Shown: piece after piece, positions 55,121 to 63,952 of the stretch
How the letters are laid out: every line of letters starts with the position of its first letter
How positions within the stretch are numbered: position 1 is the stretch's first letter
Origin: Bacteroidales bacterium
GTDB lineage: Bacteria > Bacillota > Clostridia > Lachnospirales > Lachnospiraceae
DNA length: 64,000 bases
Assembly: GCA_023664535.1 (NCBI GenBank)
Contig: JAMPFJ010000004.1
Span: 1 to 64,000 of the forward strand
Direction: 5' to 3'
Program-made: the position numbers and the translations under genes
The notes under the pieces: generated by a model
The model's database searches: none
What the model was told of the DNA's origin: nothing
What the model saw: only the letters and a program-made list of their open reading frames with translations

Positions 55121-56554
55121 TTACAGGAAATCATTCAATTCTTTATATTCTGTGGCTGTTTTTTCATAGTTTTCTTTCTGGATTGCCATTTTCAGCCTTA
55201 ACACCATCCGTTTGACTTCCTTTGGCGCTTCCTCCGTCAGCTGCTTAATGGTTGACATAAACATTTCCGCCTTTTCCCAATTCTCCATCTCTACGCAAAG
55301 AATCAGCTTGGAGAGATTTTTCTTCAGGTTTTTCCGGTTCTCCGGCGTCCCGTATTTTTTGATGTTTTCCAATTCCTCACTATCATCCACTGCACTTCCA
55401 TCAAAAGCAAATCCGCCATATCCGCCCTGCATCTCATTTGCCGGCTCCGTAACCGTTTCTTCCCCTTCACAGGCGTCTACCCATATGGAAAATGAAAAGG
55501 TGCTTCCCTTATTCTTCTCACTCTCTACCTCGATATTTCCGCCCATCAGCTCCACAAGCTGTTTACTGATATTCAAACCGAGACCAGTGCCCCCATACTT
55601 TCTGGAAATAGATGCATCAACCTGCGAAAAGCTCTGAAATAATTTATCCCTGTCCCCTTTGTCAATGCCTATTCCGGTATCGGACACAATAAAAAACAAT
55701 TCTATCCTTTCTCCGACCTGAGCAGTTTTCACCACTTCCACCGTAATCTTTCCCAGAGACGTAAATTTTTGTGCGTTAGACAACAGGTTGTTCAGAATCT
55801 GTACGATTCTCAATTCATCTCCAATGATATATTCCGGTATCTGCGGCGATACCGTCATGAAAAAAGTCAAACCCTTTTCCGTAATCCTGTTGATATGATT
55901 TGCCTTCACATAATCCATCATATTTCTGAAATGAAATTTACGTGGCTCTAAACTAAACTTCCCGGCTTCCAGCTTGGAAAAATCCAGGATACTGTTAATA
56001 ATCTTATTCATGTCATCACAGCAGCGTTCAATCAAATGTAATGACTTTTCTGTTTCTTTATCCGTTTTCCGCTCCAACAGCTCCCTGACATTTCCCAGAA
56101 CCCCGTTCACCGGTGTACGCAGCTCATGGGTCACATTTGCAACAAACTCCGACTTTACTTTCATTGCCTGCTGCGCTTCCTGTTTTATCCGGTCTATCTC
56201 TCTGTTCAAAAACTCCTTTTCCAGTATATCGCTTGCCATACATATGTAGATTTCCGATTCGGCATCATTTCTTACAATCCTCACTTCCACCGGAAAGCAG
56301 GTGCGGTTTTTACGATATGCCACAAAATTTTGCAGAGTATTTCCACTGGAGCACTCTATTATCAATTTATCCCCTACAGACTGAAAATCATTTGGAAAAA
56401 CATCGCCAATATGCCTGCCGCACAAATCATCTCCGTATCCCAGTTTTTGCCTGGCCGCCGCATTCACATAAGAAATTTTTCCGGTCCGATTAAACATCAG
56501 AATCATTTCCAGCGCATCCTCTATAGGAAATATATGTTCTTCCTTTTGTTCCAC
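55121..56554 (-). CDS. Cytosolic PAS-domain sensor histidine kinase
   Basis: A 477-residue soluble kinase. The PAS domain (about 10-120: MFNRTGKISYVNAAARQKLGY) is joined by a coiled coil to the HisKA motif THELRTPVNG (near 142-151). The ATPase shows ILNNLLSNAQKF, DTGIGIDKG and GTGLGLNISKQLVELMGG. A C-terminal region of about 100 residues (TEPANEMQGGYGGF, then helices) carries no receiver or Hpt motif. It probably phosphorylates one or both receiver-HD proteins encoded on either side. It starts at a GTG behind GGAGGG. Confidence 0.92.
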   Translation of the reverse strand: MEQKEEHIFPIEDALEMILMFNRTGKISYVNAAARQKLGYGDDLCGRHIGDVFPNDFQSVGDKLIIECSSGNTLQNFVAYRKNRTCFPVEVRIVRNDAESEIYICMASDILEKEFLNREIDRIKQEAQQAMKVKSEFVANVTHELRTPVNGVLGNVRELLERKTDKETEKSLHLIERCCDDMNKIINSILDFSKLEAGKFSLEPRKFHFRNMMDYVKANHINRITEKGLTFFMTVSPQIPEYIIGDELRIVQILNNLLSNAQKFTSLGKITVEVVKTAQVGERIELFFIVSDTGIGIDKGDRDKLFQSFSQVDASISRKYGGTGLGLNISKQLVELMGGNIEVESEKNKGSTFSFSIWVDACEGEETVTEPANEMQGGYGGFAFDGSAVDDSEELENIKKYGTPENRKNLKKNLSKLILCVEMENWEKAEMFMSTIKQLTEEAPKEVKRMVLRLKMAIQKENYEKTATEYKELNDFL

Positions 56555-56622
56555 CTTATCCCTCCTCAGACACGGTTCAAAACCGGCAGCAAAAATAACT
56601 GTTTTACCGCCTTTTATCTAAA

Positions 56623-57708
56623 CTATTCCGAAAAGCTGAACATCTTGATTACTTCCACAATATTAAAGAAGTCCACCTTGGCAAGGGCAAAACATTCCAG
56701 AACATCTGGTGAAAACTGTCCGCATTCCCCGTTCATAATCATATCATATGCTATATTATTGGCGTATGCACTCTTATAAACTCTCGGACTTACCAAAGCG
56801 TCATAGACATCCGCAATCGCAACGATGTGTGCACTGATGGGAATCTCTTCTCCGACTAAATGGTCAGGATATCCGTTACCGTCCCATCTCTCGTGATGAT
56901 AACGGCAGATTTCATAACAATAGCGGTAAAATTCATTCGGCTGATTATCCTTGAATTTCTCCAAAACCTCGCATCCGATTGTGGTATGCGTCTTCATAAT
57001 TTCAAATTCTTCCGGCGTCAGGCGCCCGGGCTTTAACAAAATGGCATCCGGAATACCAATCTTTCCTATGTCATGCAGAGCGGCTGCCCTGGCAATCTCA
57101 TCAACCTGCACAGGGGTCAGACCGTATTTCGGGAAATACTTCATCATATATTTTAACAAAATCCTGGTAAAGTATTTAATCCGTCTGATATGCTCTCCGG
57201 TTTCCAGATTTCTAAACTCTACAACCGAGCTGAGGGCATCAATCATAAATTCGTTACTTTCCCGAATCTGCTTCTCCTGCTCCCGGATAGCCTCTTCCTG
57301 CTCTTTCAGCTTCTCCTGCATATGGTGCTTGTTCTGGTACAATTCAATAATGTTTTTTCCCCGTCTTTTTACGATATGCGGGAAAAACGGCTTATGCATA
57401 ACATCTGCCACGCCATAGGAGTATGCCTGGTCATCACTGTCTATAATTGCCTCACTGGTAATCAGTATGACAGGAATTTTCTCCAGCAAATCCTGCTTCT
57501 GCATATACTCCAACACGCCAAAGCCATTCATTACAGGCATTACCACATCTAATAAGAGCAATACAATATTGTGTTCTTTCTCAAGCTGGGCAATCGCCTC
57601 CTGACCGTTTGCTGCTTCAATGATTTCGTACTCATCCTCAAAGACACCCTTCAGAATTACGCGATTCACTTCTTCATCATCAATAATTAATATCTGCTGC
57701 TTATTCAT
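56623..57708 (-). CDS. Response regulator with intact HD-GYP c-di-GMP phosphodiesterase
   Basis: A 361-residue protein: receiver (1-120; phospho-Asp54 in LLLDVVMP, HKP near 105), coiled coil (about 130-165), then HD-GYP (165-355). All metal and GYP motifs are kept: HDIGKIGIPD, HHERWDGNGYPDHLVGEEIP and ADVYDALVSPRVYK. It should degrade c-di-GMP when phosphorylated. It is the first gene of the chemosensory operon, behind AAGGAG and the promoter at 57749-57777. Confidence 0.95.
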   Translation of the reverse strand: MNKQQILIIDDEEVNRVILKGVFEDEYEIIEAANGQEAIAQLEKEHNIVLLLLDVVMPVMNGFGVLEYMQKQDLLEKIPVILITSEAIIDSDDQAYSYGVADVMHKPFFPHIVKRRGKNIIELYQNKHHMQEKLKEQEEAIREQEKQIRESNEFMIDALSSVVEFRNLETGEHIRRIKYFTRILLKYMMKYFPKYGLTPVQVDEIARAAALHDIGKIGIPDAILLKPGRLTPEEFEIMKTHTTIGCEVLEKFKDNQPNEFYRYCYEICRYHHERWDGNGYPDHLVGEEIPISAHIVAIADVYDALVSPRVYKSAYANNIAYDMIMNGECGQFSPDVLECFALAKVDFFNIVEVIKMFSFSE

Positions 57709-57748
57709 GATTTCTCCTTATCTTAATCAATAATTTCCCCTGTATTTT

Positions 57749-57777
57749 AAACTACCATTTTTCAATATAAATGTCAA
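57749..57777 (-). promoter_or_regulatory. Predicted sigma-A promoter of the chemosensory operon
   Basis: Minus strand TTGACA (57772-57777), 17 bases, TAGTTT (57749-57754), about 40 bases before the first ATG. It is a housekeeping-type promoter rather than the motility sigma-D type (TAAA and GCCGATAA). Confidence 0.7.
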
Positions 57778-57833
57778 TTCATTTTATGTGATAATATGGG
57801 GCATTATGACATAAAATGTCGTTCCGGGCACTT

Positions 57834-57899
57834 CTACAATGTATGCATAAACTCTCTGGCATCAACAGGCTTTGCCATATCTGTTGATTGTACCTCGGC
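57834..57899 (-). pseudogene. Remnant of a response-regulator receiver C-terminus
   Basis: On the minus strand about 20 codons before a stop read STDMAKPVDAREFMHTL, the pattern of the last strand and helix of a receiver (AKPVD, then a helix ending in TL). An in-frame stop lies directly upstream, so nothing longer remains. It suggests that a regulator gene once stood in front of the chemosensory operon. Confidence 0.45.
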
Positions 57900-58020
57900 T
57901 TAGAAAACCTTTTACTTTTTATCCATCACCGCCATTTCCCTTTTATATAACCATTTTATCATAAAACCGGCAAAAAACCGTACGGGTAAATTTTAGCATA
58001 TCCCCATATAATCGTCAATA

Positions 58021-59400
58021 TCAGGCATCCTTCAAAAATGCTTTATATGCTTTCATCGCCTCGTATATATCGGCTTTACTGGTTATCTCCCACGGCGCAT
58101 GCATATTCAGCACAGCCACACCGCTGTCAATCACATTCATTCCGTACAGGGATAAGATATAGGCAATGGTTCCGCCGCCGCCAATATCCACCTTTCCAAG
58201 CTCCGCCGTCTGGAACGCCACCCGGTTATCATCCATAATCTTCCTCAGCTTTCCGATATATTCCGCATTCGCATCATTGGAGCCGGATTTCCCTCTGGAG
58301 CCGGTAAATTTGTTAAACACCATACCTCTTCCCAGATAAGCTGCATTCCGCTTTTCAAATACATTGGCAAAATTCGGGTCATATGCGGCAGATACATCGG
58401 AGGACAGCATATAGGATGCCGCAAGGCACTTTTTCAAATTTAACTCTGTATATTCTCCTGCCACATTCATGATTTCCGCCACCACATTTTCAAAAAAGCG
58501 GGACTGCATGCCTGTTGCGCCGACGGAACCGATTTCTTCCTTATCCACCAGCAGGCAGCAGGCGGTGCGCTCCACCTTCTTCATTTGCAGCATTGCCTCT
58601 ACAGATGTATATGCGCACACACGGTCGTCCTGTCCATAACCCATAACCATGGAGCTGTCCAGACCGGCATCCCTCGCTTTTCCCGCCGGCACAATCTCCA
58701 ATTCCGCGGAGAGGAAATCCTCCTCTTCCATACCGTACTTCTTCTTCAGAACAGAGAGTATCATTTTCTTTACCGGTTCCTTTTCCTCACCGTCAAGGGG
58801 GCGGCTTCCCACCAGAATATCCAGCTGTTCGCCCTCCACGACTTTATTCGCCTTTTTCTCCATCTGTTCTCCTGCCAGATGAATCAGCAAATCCGTCACA
58901 CCGAATACCGGGTCCTTATCGTCCTCTCCGATTACCATATCGATAACCTCGCCATCCTTCTTCACGACGACACCATGAATGGCAAGGGGAAGGGTAACCC
59001 ACTGGTATTTCTTTATCCCGCCATAATAGTGCGTATCCAGATATGCCAAATCCGTATCTTCATATAATGGATTCTGCTTGATATCCATCCTCGGCGAATC
59101 AATATGGGCGCCGAGAATATTCAGACCGTCCACCAGCGGAGCAGTTCCTATCTGAAACAGGGCGACCGCCTTTTTCATATTCACTGCAAATATCTTATCC
59201 CCTGTTTTTAACTGTCTGTCCGATTTCCGGATATCCTCCAAATCCTCGTACCCGGCTTCCTTTGCCATTTTTACAATATATTTTACGCATTCCCTCTCCG
59301 TCTTTCCGTGGTCAAGAAACTTACGGTACTCCCTGCTCAGCTTCTCCACCTCTTTTAACTCCTTCTTTCCGTAACTATTCCACGCATTTTTATTCTCCAT
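58021..59400 (-). CDS. M18-family aminopeptidase (aminopeptidase I type)
   Basis: A 459-residue cytosolic zinc aminopeptidase. Metal and catalytic motifs are GAHIDSPRMDIKQNPL (near 90), LLVDKEEIGSVGATGMQS (near 285) and the final stretch VLNMHAPWEITSKAD with the last His. The start is the ATG at 59400, 7 bases after GGAGG. The open frame runs 79 codons further upstream, but that part lies over the promoter and is not coding. It belongs to a larger M18 subgroup than the one at 41.1 kb. Confidence 0.94.
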   Translation of the reverse strand: MENKNAWNSYGKKELKEVEKLSREYRKFLDHGKTERECVKYIVKMAKEAGYEDLEDIRKSDRQLKTGDKIFAVNMKKAVALFQIGTAPLVDGLNILGAHIDSPRMDIKQNPLYEDTDLAYLDTHYYGGIKKYQWVTLPLAIHGVVVKKDGEVIDMVIGEDDKDPVFGVTDLLIHLAGEQMEKKANKVVEGEQLDILVGSRPLDGEEKEPVKKMILSVLKKKYGMEEEDFLSAELEIVPAGKARDAGLDSSMVMGYGQDDRVCAYTSVEAMLQMKKVERTACCLLVDKEEIGSVGATGMQSRFFENVVAEIMNVAGEYTELNLKKCLAASYMLSSDVSAAYDPNFANVFEKRNAAYLGRGMVFNKFTGSRGKSGSNDANAEYIGKLRKIMDDNRVAFQTAELGKVDIGGGGTIAYILSLYGMNVIDSGVAVLNMHAPWEITSKADIYEAMKAYKAFLKDA

Positions 59401-59449
59401 TTCTGAACCTCCTTCCATAATAAGGTTAGTGTAACCAAACTTCCCTTTT

Positions 59450-59477
59450 ATTATATTCACTTTTCCCAAATCCGCAA
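59450..59477 (-). promoter_or_regulatory. Predicted promoter of the M18 aminopeptidase gene
   Basis: Minus strand TTGCGG (59472-59477), 16 bases, TATAAT (59450-59455), about 50 bases before the ATG at 59400. An inverted repeat GGTTAGTGTAACC (59424-59436) lies in the leader. Confidence 0.55.
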
Positions 59478-59551
59478 GAGTTATTTTTCTTCTTTCCGCA
59501 AATGCTTCACAATATGGTTCTTGTCTTTTTCGGCAGTTATCCCTCATCGGC

Positions 59552-59600
59552 AAAAAAATAACAGCACCGCAGCATAAACAGCATTGCCGCAGCCCTGTTA
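59552..59600 (-). terminator. Intrinsic terminator of clpX
   Basis: On the minus strand TAACAG plus ten further bases pair with the matching arm (59559-59574 and 59585-59600) in a 16-base stem with one mismatch and some G-U pairs. Seven T bases follow. It begins 20 bases after the clpX stop. Confidence 0.8.
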
Positions 59601-59620
59601 CTTTCCGTTTTCCAATTCTG

Positions 59621-61012
59621 TTACTGCTCCAGCGCAAGCACTCCCCTCATCTCCAAAAGAGGTCCTCCGGTTCCTTCTATATAATCTCCGGTAATGGTTA
59701 CCCTGCCTATATTGTCATCCTTGGGAATCTGATACATGATATCCATCATAAATTCCTCAATAATTGCCCGCAGTGCTCTGGCGCCGGTCTTTTTTTCCAT
59801 CGCCCGCCTGGCGATAGCATGATAAGCGCTTTCATCAAACCGCAAATCCACACCGTCTAAGGACAACAGCTTCTGATATTGCTTGAGAATGGCATTCTTT
59901 GGCTCCTTCAAAATCTCCACCATCATATCCTCGTCCAGGCTCTGCAAAGAAAACAGCACCGGAAGCCGTCCCAGAAATTCCGGAATCATCCCATATTCCC
60001 GTAAATCCTCCACTGACGCCTTTTGCAGCAGATTCTTATCCTTATCGTATTTATCCTTAAGCTCCGCTCTAAATCCGATGGAGGACTGCTTATTTAAACG
60101 GGTCTTGATAATATTTTCCAAATCTGGAAATGCACCGCCGCAGATAAACAGAATATTTTTGGTATTAATCGTTGTCAGCGGAACCATGGCATTCTTGCTT
60201 CCCGAGCCTACCGGAACCTCCACCTCCGCCCCCTCCAGAATCTTTAACAGCCCCTGTTGAACAGCTTCCCCGCTGACGTCTCTGGAATTGGTATTCCGCT
60301 TCTTCGCAATTTTATCAATTTCATCAATAAAGACAATCCCCCGCTCCGCCTTCTCCACATCATTATCCGCTGCCGCAAGCAGCTTTGACAGTACGCTCTC
60401 CACATCATCCCCGATATATCCTGCCTCCGTAAGCGTAGTGGCATCGGTAATGGCAAGGGGCACGTTTAATATTCTGGCAATCGTTTTGACCAGATAGGTC
60501 TTGCCGCAGCCTGTGGGTCCGAGCATCAGCATATTAGATTTTTCAATCTCTATGTCATCCATACTGTCGGTAAGTACACGCTTGTAATGATTATATACCG
60601 CAACGGAAATAACCTTTTTTGCATAATCCTGTCCGATAACATATTCATCCAGTCTGCCCTTCATCTCGTGGGGCGCCGGAATGGTACTGAGGGTAAGCTC
60701 CGGCTCCTCCGCCTTTTTTTCCTTTTCCTTCTTTTTCTTTACCTTCTGTCTTTTCGGAATATCGTCCACCGGTGTGAACTGGTTCATATTCATGTTCGGC
60801 ATATTGGATAAATCCATAAACTGCATCCCACCGCCGGAAAAGCTGTCAAAGGTCTTTTGCATACAGTCCTGGCAGATATTGATATTATTGGGCATATAAA
60901 TCAGCTTTCCCACCTTCGACTCCGGTCTCCGGCAAAGATAACAATACTTCTCGTACCGGTCGTCCATATGTTCATCGTTATGATTGTCTTCCATTCTTTC
61001 TTTATCCTCCAT
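59621..61012 (-). CDS. clpX: ClpX-type AAA+ unfoldase
   Basis: Recognises and unfolds substrates for ClpP. The zinc finger uses Cys24, Cys27, Cys47 and Cys50. A Met- and Lys-rich linker (about 52-105) is longer than usual, bringing the total to 463. The AAA domain has Walker A GPTGCGKT (165-172), Walker B IVFIDEIDKIAKKRN and the ClpP-docking loop IGF (in QSSIGFRAEL). clpP and tig are not adjacent, unlike the usual tig-clpP-clpX order, so it might be a second clpX-like gene. Confidence 0.9.
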   Translation of the reverse strand: MEDKERMEDNHNDEHMDDRYEKYCYLCRRPESKVGKLIYMPNNINICQDCMQKTFDSFSGGGMQFMDLSNMPNMNMNQFTPVDDIPKRQKVKKKKEKEKKAEEPELTLSTIPAPHEMKGRLDEYVIGQDYAKKVISVAVYNHYKRVLTDSMDDIEIEKSNMLMLGPTGCGKTYLVKTIARILNVPLAITDATTLTEAGYIGDDVESVLSKLLAAADNDVEKAERGIVFIDEIDKIAKKRNTNSRDVSGEAVQQGLLKILEGAEVEVPVGSGSKNAMVPLTTINTKNILFICGGAFPDLENIIKTRLNKQSSIGFRAELKDKYDKDKNLLQKASVEDLREYGMIPEFLGRLPVLFSLQSLDEDMMVEILKEPKNAILKQYQKLLSLDGVDLRFDESAYHAIARRAMEKKTGARALRAIIEEFMMDIMYQIPKDDNIGRVTITGDYIEGTGGPLLEMRGVLALEQ

Positions 61013-61127
61013 TTCCTATAACCAATCTTACCCTGTATTTCAGTATTTTCGCCTATATTATGGACAGTATAACAAATCTTTTCCCAAAATACTATTGTAT
61101 ATTTTAGGTAATCTCCAGAAATTCGGA

Positions 61128-61829
61128 TTAAATATACCGAAAAATAAACTCTTTCGGCGTCATTCCGGCAAATCGCTTAAATTCACGCTGGAAATGGGAC
61201 TGGTCCGAGTAGCCTGCCTGCTCTGCCGCTTCCTTAAGCCTTCTCTCTGGAAATCTTCTCAAGATATCCGTCACATTTTGCAGTCTGATATACCGGCCTA
61301 ACCGTTTCGGTCCAAAAGAAAAAGCCTCCAGAAATATTCTCTGCAAATGCCTCGGGGTATATCCCGTCTCCCCGGCAATATCCTCCACCGCTGCCCTGCC
61401 CTTTGTCCGGACAAGCTGCTCCACCGCATGGCAGAGTACCGGATGTGCCGGACTGCATCCGCACACCTCCTTAAGACCGGTATTACAATATTCCGCTCTG
61501 TTCTCAAAGGAGTCCTGTTCCCTCAGACCCCTCAGCCACTTTTCCACTCTGCTTTGCTCATACTGCGCCTGATACCTGTTTCCTATACAGATGCCAAACA
61601 TCCTCTCTCCCGTTGCCTCCCACGCCACCGCCACATCGGAATAAGCGAGGCAGACGCTTTCCCCTTTATCCAGATTACAGATAAAATGCAGCCGCCCGTC
61701 CGGAATATAGATTGCCTCGGTATCCAGAACCCACTCATAGCAAAAGCAGTCCCCCCGGTCGTCTAAAGCATACTGCATGTAATGTCCGCCCTGTCGAAAA
61801 AAAATTACCCGGTTATCCTTTTCTTCCAT
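61128..61829 (-). CDS. AraC-family transcriptional regulator
   Basis: A 233-residue regulator. The N-terminal half (1-125) is a divergent ligand-sensing domain of cupin-like strands. The C-terminal half has two helix-turn-helix units: AVEDIAGETGYTPRHLQRIF (about 153-172) and LKEAAEQAGYSDQSHFQREF (about 198-217), ending in AGMTPKEFIF. The ligand and targets are unknown. It is divergent from the ammonium transporter gene about 370 bases away, and a regulatory link is only a possibility. Confidence 0.92.
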   Translation of the reverse strand: MEEKDNRVIFFRQGGHYMQYALDDRGDCFCYEWVLDTEAIYIPDGRLHFICNLDKGESVCLAYSDVAVAWEATGERMFGICIGNRYQAQYEQSRVEKWLRGLREQDSFENRAEYCNTGLKEVCGCSPAHPVLCHAVEQLVRTKGRAAVEDIAGETGYTPRHLQRIFLEAFSFGPKRLGRYIRLQNVTDILRRFPERRLKEAAEQAGYSDQSHFQREFKRFAGMTPKEFIFRYI

Positions 61830-61993
61830 TTATTCCTGCCTTTCCCTTAACCATATCCGACTTATCGTATTTTTTATTTTAGCACGCCGCTTTCCCAAAA
61901 ATCAACCGGCATAATCCCCATTTTCACACGGAGCCCGATATTTCCGCCGCTTCTCCCCGCCTTCAGCCGCTTCCAAAAAATTCAAATTGGGTA

Positions 61994-62021
61994 TTGACAA
62001 ATAAAAAATCGTCGGTATAAT
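61994..62021 (+). promoter_or_regulatory. Predicted sigma-A promoter of the Amt-PII gene
   Basis: TTGACA (61994-61999), 16 bases, TATAAT (62016-62021). It lies about 185 bases before the ATG, leaving a long untranslated leader. Confidence 0.85.
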
Positions 62022-62040
62022 AGAGACTTGTTAAGGGCAA

Positions 62041-62076
62041 GGGTGCTGCGCAGACGGTTGTGTGGCACCCTTTTTT
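62041..62076 (+). terminator. Leader terminator (putative attenuator) of the Amt-PII gene
   Basis: GGGTGCTGCGCA pairs with TGTGTGGCACCC (12 pairs with G-U) around the hexaloop GACGGT and is followed by six T bases. It begins about 13 bases after the expected transcription start, far upstream of the gene. Unless antiterminated it would stop most transcripts, which suggests nitrogen-responsive attenuation. Confidence 0.75.
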
Positions 62077-62206
62077 ATTCCTTATCCAATTTAACATGAG
62101 GGGATTTTCCCTGTGACAAAGACGTCTGAATATCATTACCGGAACGGATATTGTTCTACCCGGAATGCTTCAGAGGTCTTTTATTATTATTTAGGAGGTG
62201 TGTGTT

Positions 62207-63952
62207 ATGGAGTATTCTGCTGTTAACACAATCTGGGTGCTTTTGGGCGCCGCTCTCGTATTCTTTATGCAGGCTGGTTTTGCCATGGTTGAAACCGGTT
62301 TTACCCGGGCAAAGAATGCGGGTAATATTATTATGAAAAACCTGATGGACTTTTCTATCGGCACACCGGTTTTCTGGCTAATCGGTTTTGGTCTGATGTT
62401 TGGAAATACCGGCAACGGCGGCTTAATCGGCACCGTTAACGGAATTGCTTCTGAAGCGAATTACGGAAACAATATGTGTCCCGACGGTGTTCCTTTCTGG
62501 GCATTTCTGATTTTTCAGACCGTATTCTGCGCAACTGCGGCAACCATTGTATCCGGTGCCATGGCTGAACGGACAAAATTTATTTCTTATTGTATCTACA
62601 GCTTACTAATCAGTCTCATCGTCTATCCGATTTCCGGGCATTGGATTTGGGGAGGCGGCTGGCTGGCAGATATGGGCTTCCACGACTTTGCCGGTTCTAC
62701 TGCCGTACATATGGTAGGCGGCGTTGCCGCATTTATCGGTGCGCTGATTCTTGGTCCCCGTATCGGTAAATACCACAGAGACGGCCGTGCAAGGGCAATA
62801 CCGGGACACAGCTTAACGCTTGGTGCTTTAGGCGTATTTATTCTCTGGTTCTGCTGGTTTGGCTTCAACGGTGCCTCCACGGTTTCCATGGAAGGCGACG
62901 CCATTGTATCCGCCGGCAAGATTTTTGTAACCACTAATCTGGCTGCCGCCGTTGCCACCGTCACTGTTATGATAATCACCTGGATACGCTATAAGAAACC
63001 CGATGTATCCATGACATTAAACGGCTCCCTTGCCGGACTGGTGGCAATCACTGCCGGCTGCGACACGGTATCCCCGGCTTCCTCCGCCATCATCGGTATT
63101 CTCGCCGGCATTGTTGTCGTTTTCGGTATTGAATTTGTAGACAAGGTATTAAAGGTAGACGACCCCGTCGGCGCAGTAGGTGTTCACGGCATGAACGGCG
63201 CCCTTGGAACAATATGTGTCGGTTTGTTCTCCGACGGTGCAGGAACCGAGTGGAAAGGATTATTTACCGGCGGTGATGCACATCTGCTGGGAATCCAGGC
63301 ACTCGGCGTTATTTCCGTCATTGCATGGGTAACGGTTACCATGACCGTTATTTTCCAAATCATTAAGCATACTATCGGGCTTAGAGTTACCGAGGAGGAA
63401 GAAGTTCTCGGTCTGGACAGCACCGAACACAACCTTGCCAATGCCTATTCGGATTTTGCCTCTTCTCCGGAAAGAAGCGTATTTCTGGGCAGCATGGCAG
63501 GGGATTTAGCTCCGGGCGGCAGTACTGCTCCGGCATCCCCCGAACAGGCAGTTCCCGTCGAATACAAAGCTGCGGCTCCTTCCGATGGGACAACACCGAA
63601 GCTTACAAAGGTTACCATACTGTGTAAGCAGAGTAAGTTTGATGATTTAAAAAATGCGCTGAATCAAATCGGGGTAATGGGAATTACCGTAACCCAGGTT
63701 CTCGGCTGCGGCGTGCAAAAAGGCGCTGCCAAGATGTACCGTGGTACCGAAGTGGACGTTGTGCTGCTTCCAAAGGTTAAAGTCGAGGTCATCGTCAGTG
63801 CAGTTCCGGTTGCCGCTGTAATTGATGCAGCGAAAAAATCACTTTACACCGGCAGCATCGGCGACGGTAAAATTTTCGTCTATGATGTGGAAAACGTAGT
63901 GAAGGTCAGAACCGGTGAAGAAGGCTTTGCCGCTTTACAGGGCGATAACTAA
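62207..63952 (+). CDS. amt: Ammonium transporter fused to a C-terminal PII (GlnK-like) domain
   Basis: A 581-residue membrane protein. Residues 1-405 form the Amt channel with about eleven helices (QAGFAMVETGFTRAKNAG near 22, GAMAERTKF near 120, WFGFNGAST near 220, GVHGMNGALGT near 325). A linker rich in Ala, Pro and Ser (about 435-463) leads to a PII domain (about 464-575: KVTILCKQSKFDDLKNAL, then VQKGAAKMYRGTEV and LLPKVKVEVIV). The T-loop tyrosine that is uridylylated in enterobacterial GlnK is replaced by Val. The PII part probably gates the channel by sensing ATP/ADP/2-oxoglutarate. It starts at an ATG 8 bases after AGGAGG. Confidence 0.94.
   Translation: MEYSAVNTIWVLLGAALVFFMQAGFAMVETGFTRAKNAGNIIMKNLMDFSIGTPVFWLIGFGLMFGNTGNGGLIGTVNGIASEANYGNNMCPDGVPFWAFLIFQTVFCATAATIVSGAMAERTKFISYCIYSLLISLIVYPISGHWIWGGGWLADMGFHDFAGSTAVHMVGGVAAFIGALILGPRIGKYHRDGRARAIPGHSLTLGALGVFILWFCWFGFNGASTVSMEGDAIVSAGKIFVTTNLAAAVATVTVMIITWIRYKKPDVSMTLNGSLAGLVAITAGCDTVSPASSAIIGILAGIVVVFGIEFVDKVLKVDDPVGAVGVHGMNGALGTICVGLFSDGAGTEWKGLFTGGDAHLLGIQALGVISVIAWVTVTMTVIFQIIKHTIGLRVTEEEEVLGLDSTEHNLANAYSDFASSPERSVFLGSMAGDLAPGGSTAPASPEQAVPVEYKAAAPSDGTTPKLTKVTILCKQSKFDDLKNALNQIGVMGITVTQVLGCGVQKGAAKMYRGTEVDVVLLPKVKVEVIVSAVPVAAVIDAAKKSLYTGSIGDGKIFVYDVENVVKVRTGEEGFAALQGDN

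Larger units (their letters stand above)
57709..58020. other. Intergenic stretch between the chemosensory operon and the M18 gene
   Basis: These 312 bases hold the operon promoter and a short receiver-domain remnant, annotated separately. The rest is AT-rich. I looked for a c-di-GMP riboswitch and did not find a convincing one. A short CCGTACGG palindrome before a T run near 57980 might end the M18 transcript weakly. Confidence 0.6.
61830..62206. other. Regulatory intergenic stretch upstream of the ammonium transporter
   Basis: These 377 bases hold the amt promoter (61994-62021), an early terminator (62041-62076) and a leader with more pairing potential: AATATC/GATATT inside a CTGAA/TTCAG stem at about 62126-62174. 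No gene is seen. The long structured leader suggests post-initiation control. Confidence 0.6.

Noticed and set aside
57709..58020. c-di-GMP riboswitch upstream of the chemosensory operon
   Set aside because: A GGCAAAGCC stretch recalled the GEMM motif, but the required second stem and tetraloop receptor are absent. The stretch reads better as a receiver remnant and lies upstream of the predicted promoter.
59401..59637. N-terminal 79-codon extension of the M18 aminopeptidase
   Set aside because: It covers the predicted promoter and the clpX terminator, has no family similarity, and a strong Shine-Dalgarno site marks the ATG at 59400.
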